A DNA stretch of 30,000 bases, taken from assembly GCA_018398765.1 (NCBI GenBank), contig JAHBMJ010002820.1:1-30000 (forward strand), written 5' to 3'. The notes under the pieces were generated by a model. That model was not told the DNA's origin and did not search any database. It worked only from the letters and a program-made list of their open reading frames with translations. A program made the position numbers and the translations under genes. Numbering within the stretch: the first letter of the stretch is position 1; each line of letters opens with the position of its first letter. Shown here in pieces: positions 21,897 to 30,000 of this stretch. Source of the stretch: Chromera velia (lineage: Eukaryota; Sar; Chromeraceae).

Positions 21897-22375
21897 AGGG
21901 GGGGTATGGGAGCATCTGCCCGTCCGGGTAGTACCTCCACCCCATATACATGCATCACATAACTGCTCGGCATTACCTGCCGCACGCTACGTGTCTGGTC
22001 ATGCATATGGTCTATTGGCCTGCTCCCTAGAGTGGTCCTAGACAAAAAACCTCTGGCATGCAGGAGTATACAATACCAGTTAATAAGGAGAAACAAGTTA
22101 AAACAGGCCAAGGCGGAAAACCAACTTATGCTAAGAGGAGAAGAACTCTTACTAAGCATGCTGCATCAACGACCAAGAAGAAGAATGGATAAATTCAGTT
22201 AGCACAGCGTCCTCTAGCTCTAAGAGGAGGGTGCAGCGCCAGGCAGTCTTCGACTTCCAAGGCCAGAACCAAATCTCCCTCTCCGCCTCAAGTCATGCTC
22301 TCTCGCTCCAGCCCAGTGTATCAGACCAACACACCTAACCCCCCACTCCTTTACAGACAAGAACATTATGCATAA

Positions 22376-22467
22376 GGGATAGGAAGATACGCACTCTTGA
22401 CAGCAAAAGCATCCGCTGCCTCGTTACCAGGCTCTTTATTATGCGCCTTCACCCATTGGATAGATAC
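22376..22467 (-). pseudogene. Last part of the LINE RNase H domain
   Basis: The frame reads VSIQWVKAHNKEPGNEAADAFA and stops at TAA (22376). This is the typical RNase HI C-terminal block with the conserved His and the final catalytic Asp in GNEAAD. It is separated from the rest of the domain by the 1.5-kb insertion that begins just to the right. Confidence 0.85.
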
Positions 22468-22481
22468 AGTCCCCCCCAACA

Positions 22482-24002
22482 CCCCCCCGACACTCTAAGC
22501 TGTTCTTAAAAACATTTTTCAAGATTGGATTTTTCAGCAACATTTAATTTCAAGTTAGGATTTTTGAGTGGCGGCACCGTTTCGTGCTATTTCGTGCTAC
22601 TAAAATTTATTCCACTGTATGCGTATGCGCCCCACTGTCGCGCTGCTTTTACAGAGCACCGCGGAGCCCCAGAAACTACGGCCCCGGCATGCCTTTCTGC
22701 ATGCAGGCGCGGTGTTTTTCTGAGGGCCCATCAGGCCACGACGTGCAGGCTCAAACGGCAACTGCGCAATACCTCAGAAAGTCATTGTGTACGTATCTAG
22801 AAAGTCATTCATTCATCTTTTAGCTTTCCTCCCTGTTAGCAACTCATCCCTCAGTGTCTTGTCTGCCGTATGAGTATGCTTATTCTAGAGCTGTCTAGAA
22901 CATTGAGATGAAGGAGATCAACTCAATCAAACATCTAAAAAGTCTGACTTACCGGGAAGGGCGTCCAGCGTCGTCAAAGTTCCTAGCAAAGTTCTTCAAT
23001 CGATCAATAAAGTGGTTTAAGACAAAGAGACTGCTCTAAACCGCCGGAATGGAAATTCAATCAATCCGTCACGCATGAATAAACGTGTATCTCTTTCTGA
23101 GCTGCCCACAGAGGCAGTGTCTTATTCCTTGGGCCTCAGACTGAAAGTCAGAACCCCTCCTTCTCAATCACACTCTGCTCAGTCAGTCTAATCGATCTCC
23201 AGACTCAAATCGTTGCATGCATGCGCACTGTAATCGCGAGTGAAAAACAACGCACGCATGACGCACGCAGGAGGTCCGGGTCCACACCTTGGCCACTTCG
23301 CGCATCCTAACCGTCACATTCACATGCCACCCCCTCTTCAGCTGTATGCACGGATGCTCCTGTGGGCAACTGCGTTCCACAGTCTTCTACTGTCCTCCTC
23401 GACATCGCAAAGGAGCATGCAGCAGCTTAAGAACGAGAGAAGCAACGGAAAGAGAGACTAGAACGGTGCGAGGCTTGGGGTCCTCGTGTGGCTGCTCGTA
23501 GGGGCGCCCATCAGGACTATCGAGAGCTTTATCGTCTCAATAACTTTGCAGATTCCGGTCCTGAAGACTCAGACAGTGAATGATACGTTGGCTTGAATGT
23601 TGCATGCATGAATGAATACTTACAATTCATACATCACTGCTAAAACCAGAGAAAGTGTCGCTAGTTTTTTTTTATTTTTTTTTTAAGATATAAACCTTGC
23701 ATGCGGTGTTTTTTTTAAGACATAGGCTCTTCTTACGGCATAGTTTTTCAAGACATACGCTCTGCTTACGGTGTATAGCTTTTCAAGACATAAGTTCTCC
23801 TTGCGGCATAGCTTTTCAAGACATAGGCTCTGCTTGCGGCACAGCTTTTTAAGACATAAGCCGCGCCTGCGGTACAGCTTTTCAAGATATAGGCCGCGAC
23901 TGTGGCACGGCTTTTCAAGATATAGGCCGCGCCTGTGGCGCGGCTTTTCAAGAGTAGATTTTTGAGCGGCACAAAATTTCAAGTAGCCTTGAGTGTCAGG
24001 GG
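22482..24002. mobile_element. 1.5-kb DNA element inserted into the LINE RNase H
   Basis: Ends begin with a C-tract followed by GACACTC (22482-22495), mirrored by GAGTGTCAGGGG at 23991-24002; inward of this the inverted similarity continues imperfectly for about 20 bases. Near-matching flanks AGTCCCCCCCAACA (22468-22481) and AGTACCCCCCAGTA (24003-24016) look like a 9-14-base target duplication, as made by Mutator-like elements. Removing the element restores a continuous RNase H reading frame, which confirms its borders. No transposase is visible. Near both ends the same motif, TTCAAG..TAG/GATTTTTGAG.GGC, appears in direct orientation (22549-22578 and 23947-23975), and a 33-bp tandem array fills the right subterminal region. 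The family is therefore provisional. Confidence 0.6.
23685..23949. repeat. Eight-unit 33-bp tandem array, hairpin-forming in the terminal units
   Basis: Units begin AAGACATA or AAGATATA and end in CTTTTC; most are exactly 33 bases (one is 35, one about 32). Units become more GC-rich toward the right. The last contains the perfect inverted pair GCCGCGCC-TGT-GGCGCGGC (23926-23944). Since 33 is a multiple of three, both strands remain open across the array, and the 11-residue LKSxAxxxAYV pseudo-repeat seen on the minus strand is most likely a by-product. Confidence 0.9.
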
Positions 24003-24017
24003 AGTACCCCCCAGTAC

Positions 24018-24346
24018 CCATTCGTATTCATTGATACGGCTAACCAACTTGCCAATCAAATTTTAATTGTACACTGGCTTTCCATCAGGTCTTCTCCAAT
24101 AATTTCTTTCCCATCGCGGAACCCATGACTCCAGGGCTCGGCAAACATACCACAAATCAGATTTGACTATCAGCCTGTGAGGAGGACTATGGAGAATTCT
24201 AGTTTCAAGCGCAGCTATGATCGGACTCTTTCGGTTCGATTGTTTGTCCGCTTACCTCTGAGTCTATAGCTGAGGTTACATGGATGTCCAGGACCCCAAT
24301 ATATTCCATAACCCGCCTTCGCATGAGGCGTACCATTAGAACGGCT
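24018..24346 (-). pseudogene. Middle part of the LINE RNase H domain
   Basis: On the minus strand the sequence reads SNGT..AKAGYGIYWGPGHP and TNNRTE, then after a one- or two-base frame shift AALETRILHSPPHRLIVKSDLWYV, WERNYWRRPDGKPVYN and LIGKLVSRINEYEW. These correspond to the RNase HI blocks around the catalytic Glu and second Asp and to the basic W..N.W....G.PV loop. The MITE lies just before it and the 1.5-kb element just after it. Confidence 0.85.
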
Positions 24347-24347
24347 G

Positions 24348-24904
24348 GAACAGAGTGGACTCCAAAGTAGGACTTAGTGGAATCCAAAGTGACTTTTAAA
24401 TTTATTATATTCTAGCTTCATTATAAAGTAAAACTAGGTTACTTAAAGCAATCTAGAGTCTTTTAAAGCATTTAAAATCGTTACTCCTGTGCAAATCTGC
24501 TTAAATGTGCTCAAAAGACTGGTTGATTAGCTAGGGTGCACGGTGGGGAAAAATTATGATCACCGCGGCACGTAGAGGTTAATGAATGTTACCTGCAAAG
24601 AAATACACAGGCACAACACTAATGGATACGCTCAAAAGCAATGTTTAGCGCTGCCAATCAACTACAAAGAATTGTTTCTTCTGCAAGGGAAACAGTGCAG
24701 GAAGGAGGGCTTCACAGCTAGGCTGGGAATCAGTCTTTTGAGCACATTTGAGCAGATTTGCACAGGAGTAACGATTTTAAATGTTTTCAAAGACTCTAGA
24801 TTGCTTTAAGTAACCTAGTTTTACTTTATAATGAAGCTAGAATATAGTAAATTTAAAAGTCACTTTGGATTCCACTAAGTCCTACTTTGGAGTCCACTCT
24901 GTTC
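24348..24904. mobile_element. MITE-like element with 171-bp terminal inverted repeats
   Basis: The left arm (24351-24521) and right arm (24731-24901) are reverse complements with only about four differences. They start CAGAGTGGACTCC and enclose about 210 bases of non-coding spacer. The inverted similarity may extend a few bases outward (GAAC/GTTC). The element interrupts the LINE RNase H between TDGA and SNGT. A target duplication could not be read with confidence. The high arm identity implies insertion more recent than the decay of the LINE. Confidence 0.85.
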
Positions 24905-24950
24905 TAGCGCCATCCGTGTAGACAACTGACACTTGTGAGAGTGGCAGAAG
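24905..24950 (-). pseudogene. Start of the LINE RNase H domain
   Basis: The minus-strand frame reads VSVVYTDGA immediately before the MITE. This is the first beta strand of RNase HI with its first catalytic Asp. Upstream (to about 25211) the frame is open but not conserved-looking. Confidence 0.75.
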
Positions 24951-25436
24951 GGGGGGAAGCGCTAGGGGAAGCGGGTAAGTGCCTAAACGGTGGGCATCTA
25001 ATGACCGGACAGCAGGCAATATGGTGGAATGCCGGCCTGTAGAAAAAGTCAATCTAGTAGCGACTCTACGCAGTAGACTGGCTTGGATAGGGGCTGTAGA
25101 CGTTAAAGAGAGAATCCGAAGACTCTGACCCTGAATGATGATGGCTTGACGTGACTGTCTAGCAGACGTTGTGCCCCTCACCCCCCCCATGCCAGCAGAC
25201 TGATTCGGCAAACCCTGTTAGCTCACATCTTTTCCATCTGAAGGGGTGTCCTGTCTTGTTATGTCTCTTCATTTGCGAACTAAAGACTCATTAATCCCCA
25301 CGAACGTTCGCCCCACCAATCCAGGGCGTTTAGAAAGTAGCGGGACAAGGACTTTGACAAAGAATATCTCGCTGTGGTCGAATGTGCTGAGGTTGAAGTA
25401 CTTCGCTTTCGGTGAGACCCGCAGGACCTGCTGGAA

Positions 25437-25676
25437 TCAACCTCTAGCAGAGTTAAATTCCGGGCAGTCAGAAAGAGCGTGAAGCTCATCACCGATGGGT
25501 AGATCTTGCGGTGGGGTCATTGGGTTTTGTTCTTTGCAAAATAAACAGCGGGCGAGGGGGGAAAAAGCCGCCATGCCTCTAAGCAAGGCCGTCCTGGCCA
25601 AGGTCTGACAGATCTCTAGTCGGAAAAGAGAGATAACTCGACGAGACTGGAAGGGAAGCGAGCGTTTCACAAGCAC
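25437..25676 (-). pseudogene. Zinc-knuckle region of the LINE
   Basis: The product contains CLFC, then ELHALSDCPEF: a C-x2-C...H-x4-C arrangement resembling the zinc-binding segment often found after the RT domain of LINEs (zf-RVT type). It lies between RT and RNase H, in the expected order. Confidence 0.7.
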
Positions 25677-26109
25677 AAGGTAGGAACAGGGGAACGGTTT
25701 AAATTTTCAAAGTGCGGCTACGGCTCATGACACCACAGCAGACGTGCAAGCCTGCTTAACGAGGCATTGGAAAGGTGTGTACAACCATAAAGAGGGGACG
25801 GAGACAGAGGTAAAATAAAAAAAGGGGAGGGGACGCCTGGAGAAGACCAATTAAATTTTGTCTGTTGAGTTGCCGTCTCCCAGACTCTTCTCTGCACACC
25901 ACCCATCGGCAATGAAAAGAGCTCCCCCTCCCATGACATTACTGTACTCGAAGACAAAGGGCTCTGTGGAAGCACATCAGCAGGGTCTAGTTTTGCTACG
26001 AGGCAACAGGACGAAACGAAAGAAACAAAGTTATCCGAAATGGCCAGTTGTTGCCTCTCACACAGTTTTCTGTACATGAGGTTGGTTAGGTTATTCACTG
26101 GCCTCTGTG

Positions 26110-27094
26110 CCACCCCCCACAGGAACCTGAGCGCTCTTTCTGCTAGGGTTGCGGCTGCGGGCAGGATACCAAACTTAAGGAGGATGAGAATCCTTGGAGA
26201 GGTTTGGGGGAGGCCAACCTAGGACCGGCATAGGCTTAACCAGAAGTCGTCAATAAGATACAGTTGTCCAGGGGACAGGCCCGCTGTCTCCGCCGAATAG
26301 AGGAATACTGACGAGGCTGCAGTTCTGCACATTGTTATTAACCTCCCTAGAGAGACCTTGCCCAGCAGTGCAAGTTTCCTAAGTAATGCAAACACCTTCC
26401 TCTTCCCTTTTTTTAGACGTATTTCAAAAGCGTGACTGACCGCCCCATTCCTGTCAAAAATTGCATCCAGATAATATTTAAATTCCGAACAACGTTGTAT
26501 GACTTTCCCCCCAAAGAGAAAGACCTTCCTTTCGCCCAAACTCCATTCCTCCCCCACAAACAACGAGTATGACTTTGAAACATTCACAGATAATCCGTTT
26601 TTATGACAGTAGGCAGACAAACGATCAAGCATGCAAGTCAGCTCACCTGGGTCTGGGTGCAACAAAACGAGATCATCAGTGTAAAGGAGGCACTCAAGCT
26701 CACAGAAGTCAGAAGAAAGCCCAACCTTAATCTTAGCGGAAGTTGAGTGACTGGAAGACGAAGAGGAGGCAGACGAAACAGCTGCCAGCAAGGCTGGAGG
26801 GAGAGCGGAAGACGAGGAAGGGGGTTGAGGATTCTAATCAGATGGACCAGTCCTATCCAGCGGGGCCGTAAGACATCGGTCAGTGATAAAAGACGGGAGG
26901 TCATTTATAAAGAGATTAAATAACAGTGGCGAGAGCGGATCGCCCTGCTTGTCAATGACCCCAACGCTCTCTCTAAACTAAAACTTGCCAGCAGTGGGAG
27001 CCAAGCCTATTGCATACCGATTTTGCATACCGTCACTAGCAGTTTGACAGACCGTTGCCCACACGTCGGTGTACATACCTTGAACAACCTATAT
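26110..27094 (-). pseudogene. LINE reverse transcriptase, rear half
   Basis: The stretch near 26985-26870 reads KQGDPLSPLLFNLFINDL (motif B). The frame ending at 26219 holds ECLLYTDDLVLL (motif C, intact YxDD, at about 26672-26683), GLSVNVSKS (motif D) and the thumb. Near 26110 come AERALRF and the start of VAQRPVNNL. At least two stops interrupt the region. Confidence 0.85.
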
Positions 27095-27799
27095 TCAATG
27101 ACGGGGGACCCCCTCCTCCTTTAAGCACTCCCACAAACGCTTATGTCCTACCGAGTCAAATGCTTGCTTCAAGCCGATGAAAATACAATGCATACCTGGG
27201 GAGTGATACTTTTTGAGGATGTGGTTGAAAACGGACAGAGCATCCCTGGTACCTTTACCCTTTTGAAATCTAAACTGCACCCAAGAAAGTGAAACAATCT
27301 TCCTCAATCGCTGATCAACGAGTGAACTGAACGTCTTTGAGAGGTGTCCAAGCAGGTGGATCGGTCTGTAGGAAGCCGGGTCCTCCAGGTCCTTCCCAGG
27401 CTTTAGCACCGGCGAGATAAGACATCTATTCCAGATTGATGGAATTTTGCCCTCTACAAGGCAGACGTTAAACACGTCTGTGACTGAGGCTACAAAGAGC
27501 GGGTTTTGGGACCATTTCCTCAGGTTTTCAACCACCAGCCCATCAACGCCAGCCACCTTCTTTTTCTTACCAGCCCTGAGACAGGACTTTACTTCCTCCT
27601 GAGACAAGAATTCGAGATCCGGGAAGGGCGATACCCTACCAGTAGCTTCCCATACATCAGATGGGGCTCTGGGGTTGGAAGCCTCAGGTTGGGAGGGGGG
27701 GTCTGAGAGGGAGGAGAGGGGAAGAAAACCTGGCGGTAGGACTAGGGGGGCAGAGGACCCCTGAAGTGATGGGGGTATCTCCGTGCTCAAGGGCGCCAA
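27095..27799 (-). pseudogene. LINE reverse transcriptase, front half
   Basis: The 234-codon frame contains KKKKVAGVDGL, GKIPSIWNRCLISPVLKPGK, DPASYRPIHLLGHLSKTFSS (RT motifs 1-2a) and FRFQKGKGTRDAL. Then comes motif A as FIGLKQAFDSV. In functional LINEs the third position of that motif is the catalytic Asp; here it is Gly (codon at about 27173-27175). The loss implies an inactive enzyme, in line with the other damage. Confidence 0.9.
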
Positions 27800-28014
27800 G
27801 CCTCACATAGGAGGGGCACAGGCATTTTATGAGGCAGTTAAGACCGATATGCTAGGGACTGTGAGAGAGGAAGAACTCAGGAGGGGCCCCGAACAGCATC
27901 CCTCGGGACTAGATTCCTTAGGACAGCGGAATACTTGAGCAAAGTGCTCAGCAAAAGCCTAGGGGGAGGGAACTCGTGTTGTGGGGGCAGCTGACGTACC
28001 ATCGTCAGCATGAG

Positions 28015-28225
28015 AGGGCATCGACCTTGCATAGCAGCACCAGCTGCTGTGCATTTGTGAGGTCTCTCAGTAGTTTATAGATTCTATGTGCACTTTTTTG
28101 CAGTTCCGCTTGCAGCACTCTTTCCCGCTCCACTGCCTCCGACTTCACATAAGCTGATAAGGCTCGGTTGTACACTGTTTTGGCCTCCCTGTACTTTTTG
28201 TGGGTCTTTGCGATGACAAGGTGTA
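28015..28225 (-). pseudogene. Helical linker between LINE endonuclease and RT
   Basis: Minus-strand reading gives THKKYREAKTVYNRAL, then SEAVERERVLQAEL and SAHRIYKLLRDL, the kind of long basic amphipathic helix found between endonuclease and RT in LINEs. Flanking parts, including a weak AFAEHFAQVF block near 27935-27965, are interrupted by stops. Confidence 0.6.
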
Positions 28226-29211
28226 ACAGTCGGCTGGACCCTACAGGAAGTCATGCAGGAGCCAACAACAACGCCTTTTGTTTCCTCACTTCAGTTGCCC
28301 ACCACCGCACCTCTAATCGGAGTGGTCGGAGAATCGGGGGCCTGTTACGGGGCATATTGGACCTTCTTTCCGCCCTCCAAGTCGCCCCCGCAGATACCCC
28401 CCTTTATCCGTCGTTAGGTGGAGCAATACATCTAGGAGGCGGTGATGGGCTCTTAGAGTTCAAAGGAGGAACGCAGGGAGCAACCAAGGGGGGACGGCCA
28501 CCTGCCTCACCACACACTGCCTGAAACCACCCAGAGAAAATGGAATCAATCGTATCCCCCTGCTCTATGCCAGCGGGTAGGGGAGGGGGCTGCACTACAC
28601 CTACCTGCAGATCAGGACATCCTCCCACACCTGGGCCCATTCAGGGAGATTTACAGATATTTAAGTAGGAACACAGCTTGTTCAACGCATCGACAAATCC
28701 TGGTAAATCGAAAGATGGGACAGGGCAGTGGGCACCAGGCCTTGGCCAGCTGTGACGAAGGCAGGAGGTGAATTCCCACCCCTCAGGCAGGGTAGGCGGG
28801 GGCCCAGGAGGCAAGTGGGACTCGTTGCTTATGCTGTGAACAGCGCAGATTAGACCATACTCATCCGACCCCTGGGGGGGGCCTGGACGCCCAGGTTTTG
28901 CAACTGGGCATTCATTGTGCTATGCAACCTGAGCTTATCCAAACCCTGTGCAGAGAAGAGTGTGATCTGGCGCTATCTCCTTGTCCCTTCTGATGGAGAA
29001 GGAGAGAAAGAGTGGGAGAAGGTTTATACTGACGAACATGTAGCTTACGACCGAAACCCCAGCTTCTCAGAAATACGTATGCTCGGTAGATGATGGACAA
29101 GGGTCCCCGGGCCACAGGGCCAACCCCAGGAAAGGGTCCTCACGGCTTTCTTCGGGTGATCTCTGAGTCACAGACGGGTGCTCACAGCTCTGTCCTGAGA
29201 TCGGAGCACCA

Positions 29212-29760
29212 TCAATAGCAGGAGGATTGGGGGGCAGGCATGATGAGAGGGGGGGCCGAACAGCAAGGATGAGTCGGGATGAGTTTTACCCCATTCAATA
29301 TGGTCAGTTCACACTCTGAGTGCCTGTCAATAAGGGTTCTCCCCTGCGGGTCCGGCTTCCTGCGATCTCTACTGTTCCTTTGGATCTGGATATAGAGAGA
29401 GGGACCTAAACGCTGCTCTCTACCAGCTAGGGCTATGTGGTTAGAGGTATGAGGCATAGGGGCGTTGTCTGATAACGACGGGAGGGGGACTTTGGTGCAA
29501 AGGTTGGCCATGTATGCATTGAAGTCCCCACACAAGACTCTGAAGTCAGCTGGCGAGGACATTAGGACCCCTTAAATCCCATCCCAGAGGGCGTCTGAGG
29601 AGACACCCGCATAACGCTGCGCAGAGGAGGTGGGAAAGTAAGCACCCACAATTATAAACATCCGGGCCTCGGTTACAGGAGCTTCGTCACAAAGGGGATT
29701 TGCGGGGATCTGGACAAGCTCAGCAGGTGCTAGAAACCTGATTGAGGCGCAGGAAGGGCC
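29212..29760 (-). pseudogene. LINE apurinic-type endonuclease, partly preserved
   Basis: The minus strand reads RMFIIVGAYFPTSS at about 29675-29634 and, after one in-frame stop near 29570, ADFRVLCGDFNAYM and GRTLIDRHSECELTILNG. GDFNA is the hallmark of the endonuclease/exonuclease/phosphatase fold. Further upstream, IRFLAPAELVQIP continues the domain. The SDH catalytic end was not located; the DNA from about 29100 to 28230 has only short frames. Confidence 0.8.
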
Positions 29761-29830
29761 GATTGCATTGCTTCTTGGGACTGATTATCTGAATGGCCCT
29801 GAAAAGCGAAGCAGGGGACACTTACCAAAC

Positions 29831-30000
29831 AATCCCCTGAGCCCACACATGCATGCATGCAGCTTTCATCAAAATCTGACGTAAGCAATCTTGCGAACGG
29901 CCCCGGAAACCAAGAAAAAATTGTAACTGAATGGTTGACGCATACTATATATATAGCTGCTTGAAGTGGATTAAAGCCACGCAGAAAAGTGCACTCACAT
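29831..30000. other. Right end of window, unassigned
   Basis: It contains a TGCATGCA palindrome at 29850-29857 and an AT run at 29942-29953. It may be the 5' end of the LINE or host DNA beyond it; no gene is visible. Confidence 0.4.

Larger units (their letters stand above)
21880..29830 (-). mobile_element. Decayed LINE (non-LTR retrotransposon) with endonuclease, RT, zinc knuckle and RNase H
   Basis: Read on the minus strand, the element runs from an endonuclease (about 29760-29212) through a helical linker (about 28225-28015), reverse transcriptase (27799 to about 26110) and zinc knuckle (25676-25437) to RNase H (24940 to 22376), followed by a 3' untranslated region of about 480 bases. It ends in short TAATACC-type tandem repeats at 21896-21880. 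Presence of an RNase HI domain after RT is known in I-, Tad- and LOA-like lineages; the exact clade is not decided here. Several frameshifts and stops and a changed catalytic residue show it is dead. Two DNA transposons sit inside its RNase H region. The left border is clear; the 5' end is only estimated. Confidence 0.88.

Noticed and set aside
21887-22159. Minus-strand frame of 90 codons at the LINE 3' end
   Set aside because: It follows the RNase H stop and has no conserved content; it is best read as 3' untranslated region.
23685-23972. Eight regular repeats, considered as a CRISPR array or a repeat protein
   Set aside because: Units follow each other directly with no spacers, and openness on both strands results from a unit length divisible by three.

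Overview
This is eukaryotic nuclear DNA from an intron-containing protist. The genes have GT-AG introns of roughly 60 to 750 bases, acceptors are mostly TGCAG, intergenic spaces are long, and transposon remains are nested in one another. The palindrome TGCATGCA recurs between genes. An alveolate, perhaps a chromerid-type alga, would fit, but that placement is inference. No bacterial operon, tRNA, rRNA or CRISPR array was found.

Layout. (1) Bases 614-5780, plus strand: a multi-exon protein-kinase-like gene. It has a recognisable glycine loop, VVVK lysine, helix-C Glu, YRDIKGKN catalytic loop, DFG and DICAAG motif, followed by a long Ser/Arg-rich tail and an unknown C-terminal region. Two single-base frame breaks and two in-frame stops make its integrity doubtful. 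(2) Bases 7080-10640: an AT-rich island crowded with CTAG tetramers. It holds a TA-flanked element with 20-bp terminal inverted repeats and a TCTG microsatellite. (3) Bases 12658-14164, minus strand: a three-exon unknown gene with a duplicated GC(L/F)SGLR segment. It is divergent from (4) bases 15059-17527, plus strand: a two-exon coiled-coil protein joined to an unknown globular C-terminal region. (5) Bases 18291-19330: a second AT-rich island. (6) Bases 19334-21477, minus strand: RCL1, the cyclase-like 18S rRNA-processing factor. This is the best identification in the window, with two exons and two acidic insertions. (7) Bases about 21880-29830, minus strand: a decayed non-LTR retrotransposon (LINE) reading endonuclease, reverse transcriptase, zinc knuckle, RNase H. 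Two DNA transposons interrupt its RNase H region. One is a 0.56-kb MITE with 171-bp inverted repeats; the other is a 1.5-kb element carrying a 33-bp hairpin-forming tandem array.

The genes do not form a functional unit. The points of most interest are the nested transposon structure around the RNase H domain, the CTAG-rich islands, the possible tiny introns in the kinase-like gene, and the TGCATGCA sites in gene-flanking DNA. All calls come from reading the sequence by eye; no database search was possible.
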